DNA of 64,000 nucleotides, taken from the NCBI RefSeq assembly GCF_009913435.1, contig NZ_CP047895.1, positions 248,001 to 312,000 on the forward strand, in the 5' to 3' direction. The translations under genes were made by a program, and so were the position numbers. Each line of letters starts with the position of its first letter. Within the stretch, counting starts at the first letter, position 1. Positions 26,121 to 34,522 of this stretch are shown here, piece after piece. The notes below the pieces were generated by a model. It saw only the letters and a list, made by a program, of their open reading frames with translations, had not been told where the DNA came from and made no database searches. This stretch comes from Sphingomonas changnyeongensis. Its GTDB lineage: Bacteria; Pseudomonadota; Alphaproteobacteria; Sphingomonadales; Sphingomonadaceae.

Positions 26121-26873
26121 ATGCCCGCCACCCCCGCCTGGCCGCCCCGGTCCGCCCCGCGCCTGTTCGTCGATCCGCCGCTGGCCGAGGGGCTGGAGCT
26201 GCGCATCGACGGGGCGCAGGCCCATTATCTGGGCGGCGTGATGCGGATGCGCCCCGGCGGCATCGTCATCCTGTGCGACGACCAGACCGGCGAATGGGCG
26301 GGCGAGATCGTGGCGCAGGGCAAGCGCGACCTGACCGTGCGGCTGATCGAGCGGCTGCGCCCGCGCGAGCCGGTGCCCGACATCTGGCTGTGCGCCGCCC
26401 CGATCAAGCGCGGCCGCATCGACTGGGTCGTGGAAAAGGCCGCCGAACTGGGCGCGGCGCGGCTGATGTTCGTGGGCACGCGCCGCGCGGTCGTCGACCG
26501 GCTGAACCTTGAGCGGCTGCGCGCGCACATGATCGAGGCGGCCGAACAATGCGCGCGCACCGCCCTGCCCGAACTGCACGACCTGACCGGGCTGGAAACG
26601 CTGATCGGCGCATGGCCGGCGGACCGGCATCTGTTCTTCGCCGACGAAGAAGGCGGCACGCCGATCGCCGCCGCCATCGCCGCCCGGCCCGGCCCGGCGG
26701 CGATCCTGATCGGTCCCGAAGGCGGGTTCGATCCCGATGAACGCGCGCTCATCCGCGCTGTGCCCGCCGCAGTGCCGGTGTCGCTTGGCCCGCGCATCCT
26801 GCGTGCCGACACCGCGGCGGCCGCCGCCCTGTCCGTCTGGATGGCGGTCGCGGGCGATTGGGTAGCAAAATAA
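26121..26873 (+). CDS. rsmE: 16S rRNA (uracil1498-N3)-methyltransferase RsmE
   Basis: Methylates N3 of U1498 in 16S rRNA using SAM. The 250-residue protein has an N-terminal PUA-like part (to about residue 75) and a C-terminal SPOUT knot. Motifs include RIDWVVEKAAELGA, the AAEQCARTALPE block, LIGPEGGFDPDE and LGPRILRADTAAAAAL, all diagnostic for RsmE. The start is ATG 26121. The gshA gene follows in the same direction, about 60 bases on. Confidence 0.92.
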   Translation: MPATPAWPPRSAPRLFVDPPLAEGLELRIDGAQAHYLGGVMRMRPGGIVILCDDQTGEWAGEIVAQGKRDLTVRLIERLRPREPVPDIWLCAAPIKRGRIDWVVEKAAELGAARLMFVGTRRAVVDRLNLERLRAHMIEAAEQCARTALPELHDLTGLETLIGAWPADRHLFFADEEGGTPIAAAIAARPGPAAILIGPEGGFDPDERALIRAVPAAVPVSLGPRILRADTAAAAALSVWMAVAGDWVAK

Positions 26874-26935
26874 AATCTATTTTTTTCGGGCCCGGCCCAA
26901 TAGAGGCACGGGCAGCCAGCAAGGAACCGGACGGG

Positions 26936-28309
26936 ATGAGCACGCGCGACGAGAGCAGCAAGGACGATCCCCTGATCGAATCGCGCGACCAGCTGGTCGC
27001 GCTGTTCGCGGGTGGCGAAAAGCCGCCCGCCGACTGGCGGATCGGGACCGAGCATGAAAAGTTCGTCTATCGCCGCGACGGCCATGCCGCACCCGGCTAT
27101 GCCGAGCCGGGCGGCATCCGCGACCTGCTGCAGGGCCTGACCCGCTTTGGCTGGCGGCCGGTGATGGAAGGCGACCATATGATCGCGCTGCGCGGCGCGG
27201 ACGGGACGATCAGCCTGGAACCGGCCGGCCAGCTGGAATTGTCGGGCGCGCCGCTTGAAAACCTGCACCAGACCTGCGCCGAGACCGGCCGCCATCTGGA
27301 ACAGGTGAAGGCGGTGGGCGATGAGCTGGGGCTCGGTTTTCTGGGCCTTGGCATGTGGCCCGACAAACGCCGCGACGAGCTGCCGGTGATGCCCAAGGGC
27401 CGTTATGCGATCATGCTCAACCACATGCCGCGCGTCGGCAGCCTGGGGCTGGACATGATGCTGCGCACCTGCACCATCCAGGTCAATCTCGACTATGCGA
27501 GCGAGGCCGACATGGTGCGCAAGTTCCGCGTCGGGCTGGCGCTGCAGCCGCTGGCGACGGCGCTGTTCGCCAACTCTCCCTTCACCGAAGGGCGGCCGAA
27601 CGGCTTCCTGTCCTATCGCAGCCATATCTGGTCGGATACCGATCCGGCGCGCACCGGCATGCTGCCCTTCGTGTTCGAGGACGGCTTCGGCTATGAACGC
27701 TATGCCGATTATGCGCTCGACGTGCCGATGTATTTCGTGTTCCGCGACGGCCGCTACATCGACGCCGCCGGGCAGAGCTTCCGCGATTTCCTGCGCGGCG
27801 AGCTGCCGGCGCTGCCCGGCGAACGGCCGCGCCTGTCGGACTGGGCGGACCATCTGTCGACCGCCTTTCCCGAAGTGCGGATGAAGAGCTTTCTGGAAAT
27901 GCGCGGGGCCGATGGCGGGCCGTGGAGCCGGATCTGCGCGCTGCCCGCCTTCTGGGTCGGGCTGCTCTATGACCAGACCGCGCTTGATGCCGCCTGGGAT
28001 CTGGTCCGCCCCTGGTCGATGGCCGCGCGCGAGGCGCTGCGCCAGGATGTGCCGCGGCTGGGGCTGGATGCGCCGCTGCCCGGCGGCGGCACGCTGCGCG
28101 ACATTGCGGGCGAAGTGCTGGCGATCGCCGAGGCCGGGCTCAACCGCCGGGCGGCGCGCAACAGCGCCGGCGACACCGAGGCCGGGTTCCTCGCCCCGCT
28201 CTGGGATGTGGTGCGCAGCGGCAAGACGCCCGCCGAACGGCTGCTCGACCTGTATCATGGCGACTGGGGCGGCGACCTGAGCCGCGTCTACCGCGAATAC
28301 AGCTTCTGA
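26936..28309 (+). CDS. gshA: Glutamate--cysteine ligase (plant/alphaproteobacterial type)
   Basis: Makes gamma-glutamylcysteine, the first step of glutathione synthesis. The 457-residue protein matches the plant-like GCS family: WRIGTEHEKFVYRRDG, the GDHMIALRG...SLEPAGQLELSGAPL block, MPKGRYAIMLNHMPRVGSLGLDM (interior), TCTIQVNLDY and FFxxR-like FVFRDGRYID. AAGGAA at 26921-26926 supports ATG 26936. The order ubiA (opposite strand), rsmE, gshA is, from memory, common in sphingomonads. Confidence 0.92.
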   Translation: MSTRDESSKDDPLIESRDQLVALFAGGEKPPADWRIGTEHEKFVYRRDGHAAPGYAEPGGIRDLLQGLTRFGWRPVMEGDHMIALRGADGTISLEPAGQLELSGAPLENLHQTCAETGRHLEQVKAVGDELGLGFLGLGMWPDKRRDELPVMPKGRYAIMLNHMPRVGSLGLDMMLRTCTIQVNLDYASEADMVRKFRVGLALQPLATALFANSPFTEGRPNGFLSYRSHIWSDTDPARTGMLPFVFEDGFGYERYADYALDVPMYFVFRDGRYIDAAGQSFRDFLRGELPALPGERPRLSDWADHLSTAFPEVRMKSFLEMRGADGGPWSRICALPAFWVGLLYDQTALDAAWDLVRPWSMAAREALRQDVPRLGLDAPLPGGGTLRDIAGEVLAIAEAGLNRRAARNSAGDTEAGFLAPLWDVVRSGKTPAERLLDLYHGDWGGDLSRVYREYSF

Positions 28310-28314
28310 TCGCG

Positions 28315-28343
28315 GGCTGACCCGGCGCGCGCGCCGGTCAGCC
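28315..28343. terminator. Hairpin between convergent gshA and histidine kinase genes
   Basis: GGCTGAC and GTCAGCC arms enclose a GC-only inner palindrome, and the whole stem spans the histidine kinase stop codon. It has no U-tract on either strand; shared 3'-end function is inferred from position. Confidence 0.4.
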
Positions 28344-29726
28344 GGGGGGCAGCTTCAGCGTCGCCTGAAGCCCGCCGCCCGGGCGGTTGACCAGGCGGAT
28401 GCCGCCGCCATGCCCCTCGGCAATGGCGCGGGCGAGCGCGAGGCCCAGCCCGGCCCCGCCGGTTTCGCGGCTGCGCGACGTCTCCAGCCGGGTAAAGGGT
28501 TCGAACATCGCCTCGATCCGGTCGGGCGGGATGCCCGGCCCGTCATCCGCGACATGGACGGCAACCCCGCCATCCCCGTCCCGTTCGACATCGATCCGCG
28601 CGCAGCCGCCATATTTGAGCGCGTTTTCGACAAGGTTCCTGAGCGCCCGCTTGATCAGCGTCGGGCGGATCGCGACGGTCAGCCGGCCCGCCGGCGCAAA
28701 CGCCACGTCCGCGCCCAGATCCTCGAATTCCTCGACCAGGCTGTCGATCAGCGCCGGCAGGTCGATGCGCTCGACCGCCTCGCTCGGCCGGCCGAGCCGC
28801 GCCAGCGACAGGATGTCGTCGAGCGTCCGGTTCATCTCGTCGATGGTCGCGGCCATGCGCGCGCGTTCGCCCTCGTCATCGACCAGTTCGGTGCGCACGC
28901 GCAGCGACGCGAGCGGCGTGCGCAGATCATGGCCAATCGCGCCCAGCATCCGGTCCTTTTCATCGAGCATGCCGACGATCCGGGTGCGCATCGCGTTGAA
29001 CGCCGCGACCAGCCGGCGGATATCGTCCGGCCCGCGTTCGGCGACGGGCGGTGCCGCGCGGTCGCGGCTGAACCCCTCGGTCGCCAGCCGCAGCTCGGCC
29101 AGCGGCCGCGCCAGCCGGTGGCCGATCCACAGCACGGCCAGCAGCACAAAGCCGTAAAGCACCAGCGTCTGGAAGGCGAGCCAGCCGATCACCCGCCCTT
29201 CGCCGGGCGGCAGCGAAGCCGCTGTCGTCACCCAGCGCCCCGGCGCGATCGCCGCCGACACGACGATGATCTGGCGCTGCTGCACCGCCGCGCCGCGCAG
29301 CATCCGCCCGCGCCCGTCGACGCGCACGCTGAACTCGCGCGCCGGCACCTGCGCGGCGCTGAGCGCATCGACCTCGACGCCGATCTGGGCCAGCATGTCG
29401 CGCCCGCGCTCGGCAATGTCGGGCAGCTGCGCCATCGCCGGGCGCACCGGGCTGTCCCCGGTCAGCAGCGCGCCGCCCGCCATCGCCGCTTCGGGCTGGC
29501 CGGCGCGGGCGCGCTGCACCGCCTCGGCCAGCCGTGCCAGCGCGAAGGTGCCGGCCTGCGCGACCGCCTGACGCTTGGTCGCCTGCAACAACAGGGTGAA
29601 GTTCACCGCCTGTGCCGCGCCCAGTGCCAGCGCGACGAGCAGGGCAAGCTGCCCGCCCAGGCTGCGCGGCAGCAGCCGGAGCGCGGATCGCCCCAGCCCG
29701 GTGCCGGTGCCGGTGCCTGTGGTCAC
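28338..29726 (-). CDS. Sensor histidine kinase (EnvZ-like), partner of the adjacent OmpR-type regulator
   Basis: A 462-residue membrane kinase. Helix 1 lies at about residues 20-40, a periplasmic sensor follows to about 170, then helix 2 (about 180-200), HAMP (about 200-250), HisKA with GAIGHDLRTPLASLR, and HATPase with NLVENALKYGG, DDGPGIPPDRI and GGAGLGLALARAI. The start is GTG 29726, forming a GTGA overlap with the response regulator stop, so the pair is coupled. The signal sensed is unknown. Confidence 0.87.
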   Translation of the reverse strand: MTTGTGTGTGLGRSALRLLPRSLGGQLALLVALALGAAQAVNFTLLLQATKRQAVAQAGTFALARLAEAVQRARAGQPEAAMAGGALLTGDSPVRPAMAQLPDIAERGRDMLAQIGVEVDALSAAQVPAREFSVRVDGRGRMLRGAAVQQRQIIVVSAAIAPGRWVTTAASLPPGEGRVIGWLAFQTLVLYGFVLLAVLWIGHRLARPLAELRLATEGFSRDRAAPPVAERGPDDIRRLVAAFNAMRTRIVGMLDEKDRMLGAIGHDLRTPLASLRVRTELVDDEGERARMAATIDEMNRTLDDILSLARLGRPSEAVERIDLPALIDSLVEEFEDLGADVAFAPAGRLTVAIRPTLIKRALRNLVENALKYGGCARIDVERDGDGGVAVHVADDGPGIPPDRIEAMFEPFTRLETSRSRETGGAGLGLALARAIAEGHGGGIRLVNRPGGGLQATLKLPPG

Positions 29727-30445
29727 AGCCGGGTCACATCGGCGGCCAGGCTGTAGCCCCCGCCCCACACCGTCTTGATCAGCGCCGGGCTGCGCGGATC
29801 CGCCTCCACCTTGCGGCGCAGGCGGCTGATATGATTGTCGATCGCACGGTCAAAGGCATGCGCCTCGCGGCCATAGGCCAGATCGAGCAGCTGGTCGCGG
29901 CTGAGCACCTGATGCGGATGGGTGACGAAGGCGAGCATCAGGTTGAACTCGCCGGTCGACAGCGGCACCCCGACGCCGTCGGGATCGACGAGCTTGCGCT
30001 CGCCGGCCTTGAGCACCCAGCCGGCAAAGGCATAGCTGCCGGTTTCGGGCGCTTTCAGCCGGGTGCCGCCGCTGCGCCCGGCGCGGCGCAGGATGACCTT
30101 AATCCGCGCGACCAGCTCGCGCGGGTTGAACGGCTTCACCACATAATCGTCCGCGCCCATTTCCAGCCCGACGATCCGGTCGGTATCCTCGGCCATGGCG
30201 GTGAGCAGGATGACCGGCAGGTCGCCGGTCGCGCGGATGTGGCGGCACAGGCTGAGGCCGTCCTCGCCCGGCATCATCACGTCGAGGATGGCGAGATCGA
30301 TCGCATAGCCGTTGAGCCGCTCGCGCGCCGCCGCGGCATCGCCGGCCTGGGTCACGCGAAAGCCGCTGCGCGTCAGATAGGCGGCAAGCGGCTCGCGGAT
30401 CGAGCGTTCGTCATCGACGAGCAGAAGGTGCGGCTTGTCGTCCAT
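29723..30445 (-). CDS. OmpR-family response regulator
   Basis: A 240-residue DNA-binding regulator. The receiver domain (residues 1-120) has the acidic pair DDE near residue 11, the phospho-acceptor Asp55 in LAILDVMMPGEDG, and the switch lysine in VVKPFNPREL. A winged-helix output domain follows, with LSTGEFNLMLAFV and SRDQLLDLAYGREAHAFDRAI. The kinase gene overlaps its stop. A copy of the nested palindromic repeat sits just upstream at 30460-30503. Target genes are unknown. Confidence 0.9.
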   Translation of the reverse strand: MDDKPHLLLVDDERSIREPLAAYLTRSGFRVTQAGDAAAARERLNGYAIDLAILDVMMPGEDGLSLCRHIRATGDLPVILLTAMAEDTDRIVGLEMGADDYVVKPFNPRELVARIKVILRRAGRSGGTRLKAPETGSYAFAGWVLKAGERKLVDPDGVGVPLSTGEFNLMLAFVTHPHQVLSRDQLLDLAYGREAHAFDRAIDNHISRLRRKVEADPRSPALIKTVWGGGYSLAADVTRL

Positions 30446-30459
30446 AGGCCGGGCTTAGA

Positions 30460-30503
30460 GCATTTTTTCGCCCGCCCCAATCACCCGGCGGCGCGGAAAA
30501 TGC
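30460..30503. repeat. Palindromic intergenic repeat, copy 2
   Basis: A degenerate relative of the element at 25976-26019: arms GCATTTTTTCGC and GCGCGGAAAATGC with a CAATCACC core. It lies between the response regulator gene and the EF-hand gene. Confidence 0.6.
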
Positions 30504-30530
30504 CGCGGATCGGAACGCTGGAGACGCCGG

Positions 30531-31090
30531 TCAGCCGCCCCGGCGCGCGGCGCGGGCAGCCGCACGTTCCGCCGCCGTCACCACGCCATTGCCGTCGGCA
30601 TCGGCGCGGTCGAACCGGGCAAGCAGATGCGCGCGCAGTTCCGCCTCGGTCACCGCGCCGTCGCGGTCGCGGTCTGCCCCGGCCAGCAGCGCCATGCCCC
30701 GGCCGCCCCGGCCAGCGTTCATCGCGCGGGGCTGCATCCGGCGACCGGCCGGCATGCCATCACCCCGCCGGGCCTCGGCGGCCGCCCATTCGGCGCGGCT
30801 GATGCTGCCGTCACGGTCGGCATCCAGCCGGTCGAACATCAGCCCGGCGAGCGCCGCCCGCCGCGCCGCGCGGTCGGCCGGGGTCAGCCGCCCGTCGCCA
30901 TCGGCGTCCATCCGCGCGAACCGGCTGGAAATGCGCGCCTCGACGGCGGCACGGCTGAGATCGCCACCGGCCCAACCCGGCTCCTGCACAGCGGCCTCAC
31001 CAGCGGCGACCGGCGGCGCGGCGGCGGCAAGGGCGATGCCCCGGTGACGGCAAAGGCCCCAAGGGCGGACAGCAACAGAGCGAGCGACAT
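30531..31090 (-). CDS. EF-hand calcium-binding protein, exported; frameshifted in this sequence
   Basis: Two to four EF-hand loops are visible: RMDADGDGRLTPAD, RLDADRDGSISRAE, GADRDRDGAVTEAE and RADADGNGVVTAAE, each with the D-x-D-x-DG pattern. The natural start is ATG 31090 (MSLALLLSALGAFAV), a signal peptide. That frame is one base out with the EF-hand frame at the four-C run 31039-31042. Adding one base gives signal peptide, alanine-rich linker, and EF-hands in one protein of about 186 residues. A periplasmic calcium sensor or buffer is inferred. Confidence 0.75.
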
Positions 31091-31249
31091 GGCGACAAAC
31101 TCCCGCGACAATCGGCACCGGACCACCCGGCCCGGCCTGATGAACGCAGTGATCGCATCAATCCTTCGCAAGCCTATCGCGCCACCGGGCCTGCATTGTC
31201 GCAAAATGTCGCGCGGCGACGCCATCGCGGCCGGGATCGGCGACCGAGT

Positions 31250-31897
31250 TCAGCAGGCGGCGCCGGCGGCTGCGCTCCACCCGAACATGCCAAGCGCCCG
31301 GCGTGTCGCCCGCGCCTCGGCCCGCAAGCCCGGCGGCAGGCGGGCATCATCGCCGATCCGGCGCAGCGTCAGCGCCAGATCGGCCGCGCAAACGCCCGCA
31401 GTCCGCGCCCGTGCCAAGCCGTCCATCACCCATAGGGGCGGCGCGCTTTCCCCCCGCCCGGCGGGCGGCGACGGCAGGCGGAACCGTTCAGCAACGCGCT
31501 CCGGCAGCGCATCGTCCCGCGCGCGCACTTGCTCTGCCACGGCAGATGACAACAGCTCGCCCGCCGCAGCCACCAGCGGCGGCGGGGCGGGCGCCGGGCG
31601 GTGGCGCGCATGATAGGCAAGCGCGAGCGCGATAACCGCAACCTCGCCATCATCGCCGCCGAGCACGGGGGCCAGCGCCGCCGGCAGGCACAGGCGATCC
31701 TGCCCGACCCGGCCGAACAGACGGTCATCCGAACAGGAAAAGACCGCGCGGGCGCGCAGCGCGGCCCGCGCCCCGGCTGACGCGGAGACCGGGTCGATGC
31801 CCGCCGGGGTGTCCGTCGGCACCGCCCGGCCAGCCACCGGCGCGGACAACAGACCAAGCGACAGGCAGCAGACAGCGGAGGCGAGAGGCAGCTTCAT
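31250..31897 (-). CDS. Exported hypothetical protein
   Basis: A 215-residue protein beginning MKLPLASAVCCLSLG with a signal peptide (cleavage near residue 24, after GRA). The body is alanine- and arginine-rich with two helical stretches, one reading GDDGEVAVIALALAYHARHRP. That region vaguely recalls the helix of M48-type peptidases, but no HEXXH motif exists, so no enzymatic role is claimed. The ATG at 31897 starts the signal peptide; the 24-residue upstream extension is not signal-like. Family unknown. Confidence 0.55.
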   Translation of the reverse strand: MKLPLASAVCCLSLGLLSAPVAGRAVPTDTPAGIDPVSASAGARAALRARAVFSCSDDRLFGRVGQDRLCLPAALAPVLGGDDGEVAVIALALAYHARHRPAPAPPPLVAAAGELLSSAVAEQVRARDDALPERVAERFRLPSPPAGRGESAPPLWVMDGLARARTAGVCAADLALTLRRIGDDARLPPGLRAEARATRRALGMFGWSAAAGAAC

Positions 31898-32045
31898 CCC
31901 GGTTCCCGAACGATGAGATCGAGCAGGCACCGGAGCTAAGCCACGGCACCGCGATGCGGCAATGATCATCGCATCCGATCCCGAGCAAAGCGGAGGCGGG
32001 AACGGGCTGGCGGGACGATAAGGAGGCCGGAGCAGGCCGGAAAAA

Positions 32046-32119
32046 TGGAGCGGGTAACGGGGATCGAACCCGTATCACAAGCTTGGAAGGCTAGTGCTCT
32101 ACCATTGAGCTATACCCGC
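32046..32119 (-). tRNA. tRNA-Gly (anticodon TCC)
   Basis: The reverse strand folds as a standard tRNA: acceptor stem GCGGGTA/TACCCGC, D-arm AGCTCAATGGTAGAGC, an anticodon loop with TCC read as CTTCCAA, and the T-arm with GGTTCGATCCC. The CCA end is genome-encoded. Five T residues follow on the minus strand and may terminate it. Confidence 0.95.
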
Positions 32120-32184
32120 CCGGGACAGGGTGCACCGGGCACCCGGCCTGTCGGGTGCGCGACTGCCATGCCTGCCGGGTTCCG

Positions 32185-34263
32185 TCAATCGTCCTTGCCG
32201 AGCAGCAAGGCCTGCGCACCGGCCCGTTCGGCGCGGCAGGATGCCGGGGCCGGCGCGCAGCAGGCCGCGACCGGCAGGGCGATGCGGAAGGCCGCGCCCT
32301 CGGCACTGTCGAGCAGGCTGATGCGGCCATTATGCGCCTCGAGGATCGAACGGCAGATCGACAGGCCGAGGCCCATCCCCTCGGGCTTGCTGGTCGCCAG
32401 CGGCTCGAACAGCCGCGCGGCGATCGCCGGGGCGACGCCCGGGCCGTTGTCCGCCACGGTCAGCGACATCGTCTCGCCGTCGGTTGCCGCGCGGATGCGG
32501 ATGCGCGGGCGGGTGACGGCGGACACCGCCTCGCAGGCGTTGCGTACGAGATTGTAGACGACCTGCTCGATCTGGATCGGATCGACATCGATCGACAGGT
32601 CGGGATCGGCAAACTCGATGTCGAGCAGAATGCGCTGCTTGCGGATGCGGTCCTCATTGCCGCGCACCGCCGCATCGACAATGTCGCGCAGCGGGCAGCA
32701 GACGGTCTCGCGCCCGCCGCCGGTCACCAGCTTGCGCATCCGCCGGATAATGTCGGAGGCCCGGCGCGTCTGATTCTGGGCCAGCAGCACCGACTGGCGC
32801 ATCGTCTCGCCCGGCCGGTCCTGGCCGGCGGCGAGCGCGGCGAGGATCGACAGATGGTTGGCGAGCGCGGTCAGCGGCTGGTTGAGTTCATGCGCGAGCG
32901 TGGCGGCGAACACGCCCATGGCCGACAGGCGCGATGCCTTTTGCAGCCGGTCCTCGGTCGCGGCCAGCCGCGCCTCGAGCTGATGGGCGGCGGTGACGTC
33001 GACCGCGAAGCCGTGCGCGCGGATGCCCTGCCCGGCGCCGCTGCGCGCGGTGACCGCGCCGAACACGCGGATCCAGCGCTCGGCATCTGCAACGCCGACG
33101 CGCATGACCGTGTCGAACGCTTCCGGACCCGTCCCGGCCAGGGCGTCGACAATGTTGAGCTCGAGCGCGCTCAGATCCTGGGGGTGGATCAGACCCAGCA
33201 CATCGTCGGGCTCGCGGATCGTTCCCGGCGGCAGGCCCAGCAGGCAGTCGAGATGGCCGGAATGATGCAGGCGGCCGGCGGCGACATCCCATTCCCACAC
33301 CACCATGCCGACACTGCCCGCCGCGATGGCGAAGCGCGCCTCGCGCGCCTCCAGATCGGCGGTCCAGCGGGCAAAGCGCACGGCATCGGCCAGCAGCGCG
33401 CAGGCCTTCTGCGCGGTCGCCAGTTGCAGCGCCGTCCAGTCGCGCGGGCCGCTGGCATGGACGAACAGGAAGTTGACCAGCCTTTCCCCGTCCATGAACG
33501 GCACGGTGACGATCGCGCCGACGCCCAGCGCCTGGAACTGGGCAAGGTAATCGGGGCGGCTGGTGCGCGGATCGCGTGCAAGATCGGGGATGGCCGCCAT
33601 GCGGCCGGCGCGCATCTCGGCGATGAACTCCGGCCCGAAATCATCCATCCGCCATGATCCGCGCACCAGGAAAATCGTGCCGTCATTCCAGCCGCGCTCG
33701 ATCCGCGCATATGCGCCCTGCGCATCGACATGGGCGACCCCGACCTGGCCGGCGTCCAGATAGCGGCCGATCAGCTCCGCTGCCCGGTCGAGCGCCTCGT
33801 GCGGCGCAGCGGCGGTCGCGATCGCCAGCCTGATCCGGCCAAGCAGATCGGCAGCGCGACGGCCAGGCGCGCGGACATCATGGTCGCTCAGCAGATAATG
33901 GACGGCACCCGCCCGGCCGCCGCGCGGGCCGCGCACGATCCGGCCATGCACCCACACCCAGCCGGATGCGCCACGGATGCGGAACAGCAGGGCCAGCGCC
34001 GTGCGGCCGGGCGAACCCGAATCGGTCAGCGCCGCGCGCACGAACGCACGGTCACCGGGGTGAATGGCGCGCAGGGCGGCCACCCGCCCGATGCCGCGTT
34101 CGATCGCGGGCAGGCCGACAAGCGCGCACAGCCCGGCCGACAGCACCAGCCGGCCACCTTCGCCCGGCCATGCGATTCGCGCGCCCGCCAGCACGGCCTT
34201 TCGGCCCGCCGTCACGGCGTGGCCGCCGCCCGCCTCATCCTCCGCGCCGGGTGCCCGCCGCAT
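32185..34263 (-). CDS. Orphan PAS-GAF-PAS sensor histidine kinase
   Basis: A 692-residue cytoplasmic kinase without membrane helices. A PAS-like domain (residues about 35-130), a GAF domain (about 145-310) and a second PAS (about 315-430) precede HisKA with ATLAHELNQPLTAL and HATPase with YNLVRNACEA, DNGPGVAP and GMGLGLSICRSI. This HELNQPL kinase group includes FixL and DctB relatives. No response regulator adjoins. ATG 34263 was preferred to an upstream TTG. The kinase may act on the FixJ-like regulator 5 kb away, but this is only a guess. Confidence 0.85.
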   Translation of the reverse strand: MRRAPGAEDEAGGGHAVTAGRKAVLAGARIAWPGEGGRLVLSAGLCALVGLPAIERGIGRVAALRAIHPGDRAFVRAALTDSGSPGRTALALLFRIRGASGWVWVHGRIVRGPRGGRAGAVHYLLSDHDVRAPGRRAADLLGRIRLAIATAAAPHEALDRAAELIGRYLDAGQVGVAHVDAQGAYARIERGWNDGTIFLVRGSWRMDDFGPEFIAEMRAGRMAAIPDLARDPRTSRPDYLAQFQALGVGAIVTVPFMDGERLVNFLFVHASGPRDWTALQLATAQKACALLADAVRFARWTADLEAREARFAIAAGSVGMVVWEWDVAAGRLHHSGHLDCLLGLPPGTIREPDDVLGLIHPQDLSALELNIVDALAGTGPEAFDTVMRVGVADAERWIRVFGAVTARSGAGQGIRAHGFAVDVTAAHQLEARLAATEDRLQKASRLSAMGVFAATLAHELNQPLTALANHLSILAALAAGQDRPGETMRQSVLLAQNQTRRASDIIRRMRKLVTGGGRETVCCPLRDIVDAAVRGNEDRIRKQRILLDIEFADPDLSIDVDPIQIEQVVYNLVRNACEAVSAVTRPRIRIRAATDGETMSLTVADNGPGVAPAIAARLFEPLATSKPEGMGLGLSICRSILEAHNGRISLLDSAEGAAFRIALPVAACCAPAPASCRAERAGAQALLLGKDD

Positions 34264-34446
34264 GCCTGTCCCAAATCTCCCACCGCCCGTCTGAGGGGCC
34301 AATGCCCATCATGCGCCCCGGGGGTGACCGGCGACAGTGCGGATAATCCCCTATTTTGCGCCGGTTCCGGACCCGATCGGGGGCCGGCCCCGGTACTGCC
34401 GGCACCGGCACGGCCCATTTTGGCACAACCCGGCCGCACAAGATTT

Positions 34447-34464
34447 TCTTAACAAATCTTAACA
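34447..34464 (+). promoter_or_regulatory. Tandem TCTTAACA direct repeats upstream of the extracellular nuclease gene
   Basis: Two exact TCTTAACA octamers start 10 bases apart, one helical turn, in the AT-rich segment about 60 bases before the nuclease ATG. The same-face spacing suggests a dimeric regulator site or an extended promoter element. This is an inference from pattern only. Confidence 0.4.
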
Positions 34465-34522
34465 TCACTGTAACCGTGATGGGGTTCTGGGGCTGGAAGC
34501 TTTTTTCGAAAAAGGGGGAATC

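Noticed and set aside
31250..31897. M48-like metallopeptidase
   Set aside because: A helix resembles the family but the HEXXH zinc motif is missing.
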